Below are positions 18,081 to 27,759 of a DNA stretch of 46,598 bases, piece after piece. The translations under genes were made by a program, and so were the position numbers. The stretch is from Dysgonomonas sp. HGC4 (GTDB taxonomy: Bacteria > Bacteroidota > Bacteroidia > Bacteroidales > Dysgonomonadaceae), in assembly GCF_001261715.1 (NCBI RefSeq), contig NZ_CVRU01000187.1:1-46598 (forward strand), read 5' to 3'. Numbering within the stretch: the first letter of the stretch is position 1; each line of letters begins with the position of its first letter. Under the pieces are notes generated by a model. It did not search any database. It had not been told where the DNA came from and saw only the letters and a list, made by a program, of their open reading frames with translations.

Positions 18081-20891
18081 TTATTCAGGGATATGATATC
18101 TCATAATTCCATTATATATGGGAAGACCTCCTTCCGAAAACAAACCTACCTGAGCAGGAGTTGCAGAAGTTTTTAACCGACAGATTTCTTTTCCATCCAC
18201 ATAAATGAGTAATGAGTCTTTTAACTTTACACACCTCAGATTGTATGAATCTTTAAGCAATTCCTTTACCCGTATCTTATACAAATAAGGGTTTTCATCT
18301 GTTGCCTCCTTATTGATAAAACGCAAAGCCTCAGCTTTTACCTTATCGAAAGTCATCTCATTATATGCTGGATGCTCGGCTACTCCATTTTTTGCATTTG
18401 CGAATGAATGCCACTCTCCGTTTACTGAATATTCGGCTGAAACTTTATCAAACATATTATCTACAAAAAGATCGTCATTATTAAAAGCTTGCCTGCTTAA
18501 CCTAATTGCATCTATCCAGGTAGGTGTAGCAAATGAATATCCTTTCTCTATGAAATCAGTATATTTTATGTCGGCATAATGGGTTTGCCATTTATAAAGA
18601 GGGTAATCGTTTTCTGCTATTAGTTTACCTTTTGTCATAATAACTTCAACTAACTTTTTACGCTCATAATCGAACACTACTTTCACGTAATTATCCTTAT
18701 CAATAAAGATGGCATATACACCCACAGTTCCAGAACCTGAAGAATTTGTTATTTGTGTAGAAAACTCATATTGAGAAAGGAAGTCTCCTTTAAAAACTTG
18801 AAAATTATCGTTCAACACTTCCAATCCTTTTTCTGCAACATTGTATTTACCTATTGTCTGCTCTCCTGATTGTGAATTTCCCCAACCATAGATATTTGCA
18901 TCAGATTCGTCCCAACCAATTGTATAGATTAACCCCTCGAAAGACGATTTTCCTTTTTCCGAAAACAAACCAGGAACTCCTTTTTCTGATACAGTAGTTC
19001 TAAGAATAGATAACTCAGGTGCAGGAATTTCATCAATGCTTATTGAGAACACTCCACTATTTCGTTGTACTGTTATTGTATGATATACACCAAACTTAAA
19101 ATCGGCTGATAATGAATACGATTTTGTATCTATCGATCCTCCTGTATTCGTTTGGTAATACCAACTCTTGTTAGACGAATCGAGTCCTATTTTCAGCCAA
19201 TTATTCTGATCTTTATACCATGCAATTACGCCCGCTTTATCAGTTGTATTTATACCTGCTTCGAAATAATAATCCGTGGACTCGAAACTCTTTTCTAATA
19301 TTGCTGTTTGGGATGCTTGGCTATTAGATATGAATTCTCCATTTGCTACAACCCATTCTTTAGCAGAAAACACCCATTTATTTTTAGATAGTTTGCTATC
19401 ATCAAAAGTATCGCCATAAGTAGGTTTAGTCGGTTCAGGGAAATAGCCTTTGGTATTTGCACTGGTTATACCATCAGAATGCATAGTCTTATCAAAAAAA
19501 TGTATTCGATTGACGTATTGACTACGAAGCTCTTTATTCTTATTTGCCATATAAATCAACCACCATTCAAAACCATTGGGTCCCCGTAGTATATTAGGTT
19601 GTCCGGGTGAGAAAAGAATATCGTCTGCTTTATCGTTCTGCATATTAAAGAGCGAAACATTTATATAACTATGTTTTCCAGCTTTACTTTCAATCGCTAA
19701 ACAGTTCTCTCCGTTTAGTAAGGCTGCTTTTTCTTTCTCTGTCAGATTAATTATACGATAATCGGAGCCCGACTTATCATATATAAGATTACCATTCAGA
19801 TATACTTTTGTATCTCCATCGTGAGTTACACGCAATGCTAGATTTCCTATATCCCATTTGTTGACTGTAAATATTTTTCTCAGATAAATTTCTTTATCAT
19901 TCCATTTTGTTCCTTGTTTACGGACTGTTGATCCTTTTATATTCTCAGAAGCAAAACCACCTTTTCCTCTTTGCCATGAAGAATCATCAAAAGAAACAGT
20001 TTTCCAATCTTGTTGAGGTGCGTTGATTGTATACGTAAAAAGAGGGTTATAAGTTTTACCAAATTGCAACAAGTCTACATACTCTTCCTCCACATTTGTC
20101 TGATTAGACAGTAGTAAAGGATACGAATATTTTGTTCCGTGATTAAATGTAGTCGGCGAATCGGCTTCTGCCACCCCCAATTGATAATTGCCCCATTCGG
20201 TAGCTGTATGATTGGCATTATACATCATATAATAGCGATTCCTGTATTTCATCACCCAAGGACCTTCGGCGACACGATTATCCATCGTTTCCCATGTCTG
20301 AGGCAAGGATGCAAACTGGTAAAGCGGATGACCACTAAATGTGTATGGATCTTTCATCGGGCGAACCCAAATTGTATTGCCATCCGTAAACCGAACCATA
20401 TACATATAGAGTTTACCATCATCGTCTTTAAATACTTTCGGGTCTATTCTATTGTCCATCCAAGTACTTTTTACGGGTTCGGTATAAGGTCCGAGAATAT
20501 TATCAGCATCGGCATGTGCAATGTGTACTATATGCTTATCTTTTCCCCAATAATTGACCGACCAATACAGATGAAATTTTCCGTTTAAATAAATCATATC
20601 ATTGGCGTGAATCTGATCGTTTCCTGCTCCCGTTCCTGCTGTCCATTCATTATTCATATCCAACACATGAACAGGTCCTGTCCACGTCGCCAAATCGTTG
20701 GATACATAGTAACTACCATCGGTAAACACACCGCCTATATAATATTTGCCATTGTACTTTATAACACCTGCATCGGCAACATGTGGTAAAACCGGATTTT
20801 GAATATTCTGTGAGAAAAGCGAACTTATTTCAACAAAAAACAAGAGAGCAATTAATAGTATGTATCGTATATATATTTCATATTTATTCAT
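18081..20891 (-). CDS. Large multidomain GH43 glycosidase with inserted jelly-roll
   Basis: This 936-residue secreted protein has a signal peptide ending near SLFSQ. Residues 30-260 start a GH43 propeller with Asp40 (VADAG), Asp150 (RIDPKVF) and Glu209 (AEGPW) as the likely catalytic triad. Residues about 285-420 are a beta-sandwich typical of sugar-binding domains (WKTVSFDDSSWQRGKGGF, VTHDGDTKVYLNG). Propeller-like sequence resumes at about 425-480 (SPGQPNILRGPNGFEWWLIY), so the sandwich appears to interrupt the catalytic fold. From about 490 two further concanavalin-like modules follow (GDTFDDSKLSKNKW, and about 690-936). It lies just downstream of susD. The exact GH43 subfamily and substrate are unknown. 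Confidence 0.85.
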   Translation of the reverse strand: MNKYEIYIRYILLIALLFFVEISSLFSQNIQNPVLPHVADAGVIKYNGKYYIGGVFTDGSYYVSNDLATWTGPVHVLDMNNEWTAGTGAGNDQIHANDMIYLNGKFHLYWSVNYWGKDKHIVHIAHADADNILGPYTEPVKSTWMDNRIDPKVFKDDDGKLYMYMVRFTDGNTIWVRPMKDPYTFSGHPLYQFASLPQTWETMDNRVAEGPWVMKYRNRYYMMYNANHTATEWGNYQLGVAEADSPTTFNHGTKYSYPLLLSNQTNVEEEYVDLLQFGKTYNPLFTYTINAPQQDWKTVSFDDSSWQRGKGGFASENIKGSTVRKQGTKWNDKEIYLRKIFTVNKWDIGNLALRVTHDGDTKVYLNGNLIYDKSGSDYRIINLTEKEKAALLNGENCLAIESKAGKHSYINVSLFNMQNDKADDILFSPGQPNILRGPNGFEWWLIYMANKNKELRSQYVNRIHFFDKTMHSDGITSANTKGYFPEPTKPTYGDTFDDSKLSKNKWVFSAKEWVVANGEFISNSQASQTAILEKSFESTDYYFEAGINTTDKAGVIAWYKDQNNWLKIGLDSSNKSWYYQTNTGGSIDTKSYSLSADFKFGVYHTITVQRNSGVFSISIDEIPAPELSILRTTVSEKGVPGLFSEKGKSSFEGLIYTIGWDESDANIYGWGNSQSGEQTIGKYNVAEKGLEVLNDNFQVFKGDFLSQYEFSTQITNSSGSGTVGVYAIFIDKDNYVKVVFDYERKKLVEVIMTKGKLIAENDYPLYKWQTHYADIKYTDFIEKGYSFATPTWIDAIRLSRQAFNNDDLFVDNMFDKVSAEYSVNGEWHSFANAKNGVAEHPAYNEMTFDKVKAEALRFINKEATDENPYLYKIRVKELLKDSYNLRCVKLKDSLLIYVDGKEICRLKTSATPAQVGLFSEGGLPIYNGIMRYHIPE

Positions 20892-20910
20892 AACTCTGCT
20901 TTTTTAAAGG

Positions 20911-20949
20911 TCAATAAACCTGATAACAGATAGCTATCAGGTTTATTGA
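20911..20949. terminator. Strong 15-bp hairpin between susD and the large GH43 gene
   Basis: TCAATAAACCTGATA (20911-20925) and TATCAGGTTTATTGA (20935-20949) are perfect reverse complements with a 9-base loop. On the minus strand the stem lies after the SusD stop and 19 bases before the GH43 start. The sequence that follows (CCTTTAAAAA) is not a T-tract. It could lower expression of the downstream enzyme relative to SusC/SusD, or protect the 3' end of a processed susCD mRNA. Confidence 0.75.
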
Positions 20950-20969
20950 ATCTATTTTGAAAAGGATTA

Positions 20970-20982
20970 AGGTCTTAGACCT
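20970..20982. repeat. AGGTCT palindrome, copy between susD and the large GH43 gene
   Basis: AGGTCT-T-AGACCT is an exact match to the palindrome consensus found in this PUL. It lies 12 bases after the SusD stop and 79 bases before the GH43 start, beside the 15-bp hairpin. Unlike the other exact copies its flank is TTTTTG rather than ATTTAT. Confidence 0.75.
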
Positions 20983-20993
20983 TTTTGTATTAC

Positions 20994-22556
20994 TTAATAA
21001 TTGGGGTTCTGCGTCAATTGACCTTCACTATTATCTACTTCTATTTGTGGAATAGGTAGTCTATTGTGTTTACCTATTATAAAATTATTGAAATCTTCGT
21101 CTCGGCTCTTCAGTTCTGCTAATCCAACCTGATTATCCAATAGTCCCCAACGCTTAAGATCGGCCCATCTCCATCCTTCGAAACAAAGTTCAAGAGACCT
21201 TTCCATTTGCAGACGTTTCATAAAGCTTTCTTTCGAATTAAGCGAACTAGCATATATACTGTTGGCTAGTTTAGCTAATCCAACTCTGTTTCTTACTTTG
21301 TCTACATAAACAGCTGCCTGAGTTGTGCTTCCCCCTGTTTCAACAATACATTCGGCATAATTAAGAAGAATATCAGCATAACGCATGATCCGATAGTTAT
21401 TTGGTGCAAAGTAATCTTCTATGGTACGGAAATAAGCAGTATTATATTTGCGGATATAGCACGAAGATCCCCATCCTTTTTCGTCCCACTGGGTAGTTGC
21501 ATTTACCGAATAATACATTGGATTACCGTTCGGGAAATCTTTTATAAAATCACGATAGAGAACGCTATTATATAAACGAAGGTCATTGGCTCCATCTGTT
21601 CTTTTTTCTTTCAGGAACTCATCAACCAACCATCTTCTGGCTTTTCCATCAGCCCAGCCAATACCCTCAGGTGCATAAAATTGGGTACGTTGAAAGCCGG
21701 TTGCCATACTTGCATTATTGCCGGTTCCTCCTTTATTGGTATCATCAAACTGAATCTCGAAAATGCCTTCTTTATTATTTTCATCCAAGTGAGTAAAGTT
21801 ATTTACCCAATTATCTATCAAACCATATAGAGAGCCTTCTTTATTTATCAACCATTCAAACTCGGTCTTTGCCTGATCATACTTTTTTTGTTGTAAATAA
21901 GCCTTGCCTAGTAAAGCCTTTGCCGCACCCATTGTAGCTCTACCAGCATCGGCATCACCCCATTTTTCGGGTAAAGTATTTTCAGTTATTGCAGCTTTTA
22001 AATCAGTTTCTATTTGAGCCCAAATTTGTTCGCCGCTCGATTCTACAGGTACATAATTTGCATCTGTAGGTTCAAGAATAAGAGGTCCTTTTTCCCACAG
22101 AAGATTTACCTGAAAATACCACAATGCTCTCAAGAAATGTGCCTGCCCTAATATCTGAGCTTTTTTATCAGCATCCATGTCAATATTAGGTACATATTTC
22201 AATACTTGGTTACAACGGAAAATAGCCATATAGAAATGTTCCCAATGCATATTATTCCCATCATAAAAATTATAGTTGGTATATGAGAATCGAGTCCAAT
22301 CGGCAAGCTCTATCCAAGGAGAAGAGCTCAGCCCCTCATCCGAAGTAAGATCGTATCTGAATGAAAGCCAACGCATCCACGTACCCTCTTTATAGAAAGC
22401 ACTGTAACAAGCATTTATTCCTGCTTCTGCATCGGAAGCAGTCTTCCAAAAGGTTACCGTAGTACCTTGGTTGGGGTTATCTATATCTAAAAGGCTTGAG
22501 TCGCATGCGGTAAATCCCAGCATGGCTCCGATTAGTAGAATATATATTTTTTTCAT
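20994..22556 (-). CDS. susD: SusD/RagB family surface glycan-binding lipoprotein
   Basis: The 520-residue protein has the lipobox FTAC at Cys18 and the usual SusD start (DSSLLDIDNPNQGTTVTFWK). Helical TPR-like segments follow (AQILGQAHFLRALWYF, AAKALLGKAYLQQKKYDQA). The C-terminal signature is present as YADILLNYAECIVE and LCFEGWRWADLKRWG. SusD proteins bind glycan fragments at the cell surface and form a lid on the SusC channel. The gene follows susC with a 79-bp gap carrying an AGGTCT palindrome. The specific ligand cannot be deduced from the sequence; neighbouring GH43 genes point to an arabinose-containing glycan. Confidence 0.96.
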   Translation of the reverse strand: MKKIYILLIGAMLGFTACDSSLLDIDNPNQGTTVTFWKTASDAEAGINACYSAFYKEGTWMRWLSFRYDLTSDEGLSSSPWIELADWTRFSYTNYNFYDGNNMHWEHFYMAIFRCNQVLKYVPNIDMDADKKAQILGQAHFLRALWYFQVNLLWEKGPLILEPTDANYVPVESSGEQIWAQIETDLKAAITENTLPEKWGDADAGRATMGAAKALLGKAYLQQKKYDQAKTEFEWLINKEGSLYGLIDNWVNNFTHLDENNKEGIFEIQFDDTNKGGTGNNASMATGFQRTQFYAPEGIGWADGKARRWLVDEFLKEKRTDGANDLRLYNSVLYRDFIKDFPNGNPMYYSVNATTQWDEKGWGSSCYIRKYNTAYFRTIEDYFAPNNYRIMRYADILLNYAECIVETGGSTTQAAVYVDKVRNRVGLAKLANSIYASSLNSKESFMKRLQMERSLELCFEGWRWADLKRWGLLDNQVGLAELKSRDEDFNNFIIGKHNRLPIPQIEVDNSEGQLTQNPNY

Positions 22557-22573
22557 CTTATTATTAATTTATA

Positions 22574-22586
22574 AGGTCTTAGACCT
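22574..22586. repeat. AGGTCT palindrome before susD
   Basis: AGGTCT-T-AGACCT lies 17 bases upstream of the SusD start codon, in the short gap after susC. In gene orientation it is preceded by AATAAAT, as are the copies before susC and the 671-residue gene. Confidence 0.8.
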
Positions 22587-22635
22587 ATTTATTGTTTTGA
22601 TGTAGGATAAATCAGCAAGTATTCAATTATTTTTC

Positions 22636-25626
22636 TTAAAATGTAAGATCTAAACCAAACATAACCGATCCCATATTGGGGAATGCAAAATTGTCGGTTC
22701 CTCTATCCCATACATCATTGTTTATAAATTGAGGATCTAATCCGCTATATTTAGTAAAGGTTATCAGATTATTTCCTGTTGCATATACTCTAAGAGCTTC
22801 AATCCCCAAGTTCCTTATAAACTTCTTATCGAAAGTGTATCCAAATTGGATGTATTGCGAACGAAAAAACGAACCGTTTTCCAAATATCTATCGCTATCA
22901 TAGGCATTACGAGCATCTCCATAAATAATGCGTGGAGTATTCGAATTTGGGTTTATTTGATAAGGTTCTTGTCCTTTTTTGAAATTCAAGTAGCTCGAAT
23001 TATCTGCAAAATAAGTTCCCTGCCATTTGGTTACATTATATATATCATTTCCAAATTGACCATACCACATCATCGAAAAGTCGAAGTTTTTCCAGCTACC
23101 CGTAAAGGTCAGAGCCAATTGTGCTTTTGCCCATGGATTTCCAACTATCTGACGGTCATTAGCAGTGATAGAACCACTGTCATCGGTATCTATATAAATA
23201 ACATCACCTAGTTGAGGTCTTTTGTCACCGATAAGAATAGGTGTTCCATTTGATGTTACATAATTATCTATTTGTTCTTGCGTTCTGAAAATACCCGCAG
23301 TTTTATACAAATAATACATAGATAAGGGCTGTCCTATCTCCGATTTAGTTTTTCCCGAATAGTATACATCTTTACCATAGCCCAAGTCTAATACCTTATT
23401 GTTAAGTGTAGTTAAGTTGGCTACTATTCCATAGTTGAAGTCTCCTATTTTATCTTTCCAGTTTGCAGTAAACTCAAAGCCTCTGTTTCTCAAACTTGCA
23501 GCATTAGCCAAAGGTGCACCTTCTTGATTACCTGTTGATATAGCAATAGGCATTGTAGTTAATACATCTCTCGATATAGCATTATAATACTCGGCACTTG
23601 CTGTTAAACGTTGATCTAAGAAAGCAGCATCAAAACCAACATTCACAGTTTCTTTGGTTTCCCATTTCAAGTTTGAGTTAACAATCTTAACCTGAGATGC
23701 TCCCGAAACCAATTGTCCGCCAATTACGGTAACCATACTTTGGTTGATTGTACCTAAATAATCCCAGCTACCAATAGCGGCATTACCCAGACGACCCCAG
23801 TTTCCACGAAGTTTCAAATCTTCAATCCATGACACATTGAAAAATTTCTCCTGAGATATTCTCCAAGCTCCCGATATAGATGGGAAATTTCCCCAACGAT
23901 TTTCTTTCGACAAACGAGATGTACCATCTCTACGCATTGTTCCTGTTAGATAATACTTATTATCGTAATTGTAATTGAATCTTCCCAGATAGGAAATCAT
24001 CGAATTTTGTTGAATACTGTTGAAATTCTGTTGATTACTTTGTCCTGCATCCAATACAGTTAAGTAACCCCCTCCCACCATTGGAAAGTTAAGACGCGAA
24101 CCTCCTACTGTTTCCCATTTATAAGTTTGGTAAGTAAGACCTGCTAATGCATCAATATGGTGTTTTCCGAAATCCTTATTGAAGTTTAATGTATGCTCTA
24201 AAAGTCTGTTATAGGTATTAGCTCTTTCTTTAAGACCTTCTGGATCGCGGTGTTCCTGATTTCTCTGCCAGTTACCTTCTCCTCTGAACCATGATTTCTC
24301 CCAGAAATAATAGTCGATACCAGCATTCAACTTATAAGACAGGTAAGGTAATGGTTTAAATTCGAACCAAGCTGCACCATTAAGTCTATGTTGAATTTCT
24401 CTCTGACGCTCCAAAGTTTCGCGAGCTATCGGATTCACTCCAAATGTATTGGCATTTGCATCTCCATATCCAAATCCTCCGGGGTTGTTTGCATCATACA
24501 CAGGAATGGTAGGAAGCATTCTCATCACATCGTTATAAGGATTGGTTTGCAAAGGGTCTTTATCTGTAGCCGAGAATGCAAGGCTTTGTCCGAAAGAGAA
24601 AACACCTTTCTTTCCATCGGTATTCACCCTGAAACTATATCTGTCGAAATCGTTTCCGAACGAAACTCCTTTATGATTAAAGTAACCTCCTGAAACAAAA
24701 TAGCCTCCATGTTCACCACCTCCCGATAACGATACATTATAGTCTTGAATAACGCCCGTTCTGAACACTGCATCCTGCCAGTTGGTATCATAATCTGAAT
24801 GTTGTTGTAAACCACCTTTCCAACTACCGTTAGCAATTCCTTCGGTATATGCCAAATCATTGTATTTTTTATAATTAGCAGCATCCATTAAGTCGTAACG
24901 AGGAGTCCATTCCATAGTTGCTTTAGCGTTCACGCTAACTTTCATCGGCCCCGATCTTCCTTTCTTTGTAGTTACTATAATTACACCATTGGCTGCACGC
25001 GAACCGTAAATGGCTGCCGAAGAAGCATCTTTCAAGACTTGAATAGTCTCAATATCCGATGGATTAAAGTCTATTCCCGGATTCATAATCATACCATCCA
25101 CAATCCAAAGCGGACTACGATCGCTAAGTGTACCCACTCCTCGAATCTCTATTGAAGCATCTTCACCTGCTCTACCGCTACTACGGACATTTACCCCCGT
25201 AGCCAGTCCTTGCATCTGAGTAGCAATAGTTCCGGCTGCACTTTTTCTCATTTCCTTAGTATCTACTACGGAAACTGCTCCGGTGAGGTCTGCCTTTCGG
25301 ATTGTTTGATATCCAATTACGACTACTTCATCTAAGTCTGCCGCATTTTCTTTGAGAGTAATATTGAGAGGCGTACCATTGTAAACTGCCTCTTGAGTAG
25401 TAAGACCTAGAAAAGAAAAGACCAAGGTTTGTCCTCTTTCTCCTGAGAGACTGAACTTTCCGTCGATGTCTGTAACCGTTCCGGTCGTGGTTCCTTTAAT
25501 TTTCACATATACGCCGATGAGTGGATTGCTTTCTACGTCTACCACCTTTCCGGTAATGTTTACATTCTGAGCACAAACGGCTAGTGTAAACATACTTAGC
25601 ATAAGAATTAATAATTTTTTCATCAT
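22636..25626 (-). CDS. susC: SusC/RagA family TonB-dependent outer-membrane transporter
   Basis: This 996-residue transporter has a signal peptide (ending near VCAQ), a carboxypeptidase-regulatory-like domain (ITGKVVDVESNPLIGVYV to about residue 95), and a TonB-box region (DEVVVIGYQTIRKADLTGAV). The plug domain contains IRGVGTLSDRSPLWIVDG and VLKDASSAAIYGSRAANGV. A 22-strand-type barrel fills the rest and ends in VMFGLDLTF, a C-terminal aromatic typical of outer-membrane proteins. It imports oligosaccharides captured by SusD using TonB-coupled energy. It lies between the GH2 gene and susD. Length is normal and no break is seen. Confidence 0.97.
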   Translation of the reverse strand: MMKKLLILMLSMFTLAVCAQNVNITGKVVDVESNPLIGVYVKIKGTTTGTVTDIDGKFSLSGERGQTLVFSFLGLTTQEAVYNGTPLNITLKENAADLDEVVVIGYQTIRKADLTGAVSVVDTKEMRKSAAGTIATQMQGLATGVNVRSSGRAGEDASIEIRGVGTLSDRSPLWIVDGMIMNPGIDFNPSDIETIQVLKDASSAAIYGSRAANGVIIVTTKKGRSGPMKVSVNAKATMEWTPRYDLMDAANYKKYNDLAYTEGIANGSWKGGLQQHSDYDTNWQDAVFRTGVIQDYNVSLSGGGEHGGYFVSGGYFNHKGVSFGNDFDRYSFRVNTDGKKGVFSFGQSLAFSATDKDPLQTNPYNDVMRMLPTIPVYDANNPGGFGYGDANANTFGVNPIARETLERQREIQHRLNGAAWFEFKPLPYLSYKLNAGIDYYFWEKSWFRGEGNWQRNQEHRDPEGLKERANTYNRLLEHTLNFNKDFGKHHIDALAGLTYQTYKWETVGGSRLNFPMVGGGYLTVLDAGQSNQQNFNSIQQNSMISYLGRFNYNYDNKYYLTGTMRRDGTSRLSKENRWGNFPSISGAWRISQEKFFNVSWIEDLKLRGNWGRLGNAAIGSWDYLGTINQSMVTVIGGQLVSGASQVKIVNSNLKWETKETVNVGFDAAFLDQRLTASAEYYNAISRDVLTTMPIAISTGNQEGAPLANAASLRNRGFEFTANWKDKIGDFNYGIVANLTTLNNKVLDLGYGKDVYYSGKTKSEIGQPLSMYYLYKTAGIFRTQEQIDNYVTSNGTPILIGDKRPQLGDVIYIDTDDSGSITANDRQIVGNPWAKAQLALTFTGSWKNFDFSMMWYGQFGNDIYNVTKWQGTYFADNSSYLNFKKGQEPYQINPNSNTPRIIYGDARNAYDSDRYLENGSFFRSQYIQFGYTFDKKFIRNLGIEALRVYATGNNLITFTKYSGLDPQFINNDVWDRGTDNFAFPNMGSVMFGLDLTF

Positions 25627-25717
25627 CTGAATTAGATTTTATTAGATAAACAAAGGGTCTATACTGCCCAAATTACATGGGTAGTAAAGCATTATTAAAA
25701 TATAGAGATTAAGATTA

Positions 25718-25730
25718 AGGTCTCAGACCT
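25718..25730. repeat. AGGTCT palindrome before susC
   Basis: AGGTCT-C-AGACCT lies 91 bases upstream of the SusC start in the 200-bp gap after the GH2 gene. In gene orientation it is preceded by CCAATAAAT. I see no clear TAnnTTTG element in this gap. Confidence 0.8.
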
Positions 25731-25766
25731 ATTTATTGGTCCCACTGAACGTTATTTGTTCATTCT

Positions 25767-25795
25767 AGTTGTAATAACTTCGGACTGTTACAACT
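25767..25795. terminator. Intercistronic hairpin after the GH2 gene
   Basis: AGTTGTAA (25767-25774) and TTACAACT (25788-25795) are perfect reverse complements with a 13-base loop. It starts 31 bases after the GH2 stop on the minus strand. No T-tract follows, so it is probably an attenuating or stabilising hairpin within the operon rather than a full terminator. Confidence 0.5.
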
Positions 25796-25826
25796 TTGAA
25801 ATACCACATTACCAACTTTCAGCTAC

Positions 25827-27635
25827 TTACTTGTTTAAAGAATTACATATTTCTTGGTTAACTTTTCGGGTGCGAGCTTCGTCTAATTTAATAACCTCAC
25901 GGTCATAGGTCATCAGTCCGTTTACTTCACCTTCAACATCCGTAGTCTGAGTATAAACAGCAGCAGAAAATCCTGCTTTTATCAATTTTTTCAGTACTTC
26001 GGCATACTTTACATATTCGTCGGTAACTTCTTTCGAATTCTTGAATTGCACATATCCCCAGTTTTTGTCGGGCTGCCACAAGTGACCTTCGAGAGGAAGC
26101 CCAATACCACCATATTCACCTAACACCGTTGGTCTTTCGGCATCGTATAAATAAAGTTCGGGTCCCGGATAATTATGCAAATCAAGCATATCGCCTGTGC
26201 GGTAGTGATTACCTCCACTTGCAGGATTTACCAAACGCGATGGATCGTATTTTTTAGTCCATTCGGCAGTTTCAACTGTTTTGAATTGTCCCCAAGCTTC
26301 ATTAAACGGAACCCATGTTACGATAGACGGATATGAAATAAGATAGTCTACAATGTCTTTCCATTCTTTATAGTAGTTTGCTTCTGATTCGCCCGAACGA
26401 ATTAGTTCACTACCATTAAAGTACTGACGGTTTTGCCATTGTGGAGACTTATCTCCATTAGGCATATCCTGCCAAACGAGTATTCCTAATCGGTCGCAAT
26501 GTGTGTACCAGCGAGCAGGTTCTACTTTCACGTGCTTACGAATCATATTGAACCCAAAGTCTTTGGTCTTTTGAATATCATATACCAAAGCCTCATCTGT
26601 GGGAGCGGTATATAATCCGTCGGGCCACCAACCTTGATCGAGAGGACCAAATTGAAAATAGTCTTTATTGTTCAACTGCATGCGTACAATTCCATGATCG
26701 TCTCTTTTACTCGAAATCTTACGCATAGCCGCATAGCTATTTACCTTATCTACCAGTTTACCATTGTTATACAAGTTAACTTCGAGGTTGTATAAGAAAG
26801 GAGATTCGGGCGACCATAATTTCATATCAGTAATAGGAATATTCAATTGCTGACCTACTGCTCCTTTTGCTTTTGCTACAATAGATGAACCGTCTTTTAC
26901 TACAACCTCTATAATATCGGCAGATGTAGTTTTTTGGGTAGACACATCTATTGATAGTTTCTTAGTATCAATATTAGGAATCGTCTTTATTGAAGCTATA
27001 TGTTGTGCATTAACCGGCTCTAACCAAACAGTTTGCCAAATGCCCGAAACGGGAGTGTACCAGATACCTTCGGGTTTGGAATTTTGTTTACCTACCGGCT
27101 GGAAACTATCGGTAGTAGGATCCCATACTTTCACTACTAATTTCTGATTTCCATCTGAAAGAAAAGGAGTTATATCAAACGAGAAAGGGGTATAACCACC
27201 GGTATGGCTACCTATTTTAATGTCATTGAGGTAAACTTCTGTTTTCCAATCTACTGCTCCAAAATGTAACAAGATGGTTTTGTTTTTCCAATTCGCAGGA
27301 ACGTTAAACGAACGTTTATACCACAGTTCGTTATCTTTTCCAAGTTCTTTTTGAACTCCCGAAAGGCTTGATTCGACTGCAAATGGCACAAGTATTTTGC
27401 CATCGTATTTTTGAGGTTCATTCTGTCCATTGGGTAATATTGCATACTCCCACAATCCATTGAGGTTTGTCCATTCCGAACGTTCCATTATCGGACGAGG
27501 GTATTCAGGCAATACATTATTTACATCGATGGTCTGCGCCCACTTCGTCTTTATTTTATCTCCCATCGGTTTCCACTGTGCAAACAACCCGATGCAAGAT
27601 ATCATCATTGAGAATAATAAAAAGTTTCTTTTCAT
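25827..27635 (-). CDS. Glycoside hydrolase family 2 enzyme
   Basis: The likely start is ATG 27635, giving 602 residues and a signal peptide (MKRNFLLFSMMISCIGLFAQ). A longer frame to 27689 only adds residues before that signal. The N-terminal sugar-binding domain (PIMERSEWTNLNGLWEY, ELWYKRSFNVPANW) and immunoglobulin-like domain precede a TIM barrel. Its landmarks are NMIRKHVKVEPARWY, GILVWQDMP, the acid/base Glu446 in FNEAWG and the nucleophile Glu507 in LGEYGG. GH2 enzymes include beta-galactosidases, beta-glucuronidases and related enzymes; I cannot choose between them. No lipobox is present, so a periplasmic location is likely. A partly degenerate AGGTCT palindrome lies 21 bases upstream. 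Confidence 0.92.
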   Translation of the reverse strand: MKRNFLLFSMMISCIGLFAQWKPMGDKIKTKWAQTIDVNNVLPEYPRPIMERSEWTNLNGLWEYAILPNGQNEPQKYDGKILVPFAVESSLSGVQKELGKDNELWYKRSFNVPANWKNKTILLHFGAVDWKTEVYLNDIKIGSHTGGYTPFSFDITPFLSDGNQKLVVKVWDPTTDSFQPVGKQNSKPEGIWYTPVSGIWQTVWLEPVNAQHIASIKTIPNIDTKKLSIDVSTQKTTSADIIEVVVKDGSSIVAKAKGAVGQQLNIPITDMKLWSPESPFLYNLEVNLYNNGKLVDKVNSYAAMRKISSKRDDHGIVRMQLNNKDYFQFGPLDQGWWPDGLYTAPTDEALVYDIQKTKDFGFNMIRKHVKVEPARWYTHCDRLGILVWQDMPNGDKSPQWQNRQYFNGSELIRSGESEANYYKEWKDIVDYLISYPSIVTWVPFNEAWGQFKTVETAEWTKKYDPSRLVNPASGGNHYRTGDMLDLHNYPGPELYLYDAERPTVLGEYGGIGLPLEGHLWQPDKNWGYVQFKNSKEVTDEYVKYAEVLKKLIKAGFSAAVYTQTTDVEGEVNGLMTYDREVIKLDEARTRKVNQEICNSLNK

Positions 27636-27655
27636 GGTTATCGTATTTCTGGTTA

Positions 27656-27668
27656 AGGATTCAGACCT
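27656..27668. repeat. Degenerate AGGTCT palindrome before the GH2 gene
   Basis: AGGATTCAGACCT matches AGGTCTCAGACCT at 11 of 13 positions and lies 20 bases upstream of the GH2 start. The right half and its ATTTA flank are intact; the left half has two changes that break the symmetry. Confidence 0.55.
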
Positions 27669-27759
27669 ATTTAATCTTTTGCGAAGCATAACAACCTAAA
27701 GCTGATATAACCATACAACAGATGATAAAGTCCTTTTTTACTCACTATTTATTTCACAG

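Noticed and set aside
22846-23211. Open frame of 121 codons on the plus strand inside susC
   Set aside because: It is antisense to the conserved SusC barrel and shows no protein family features.
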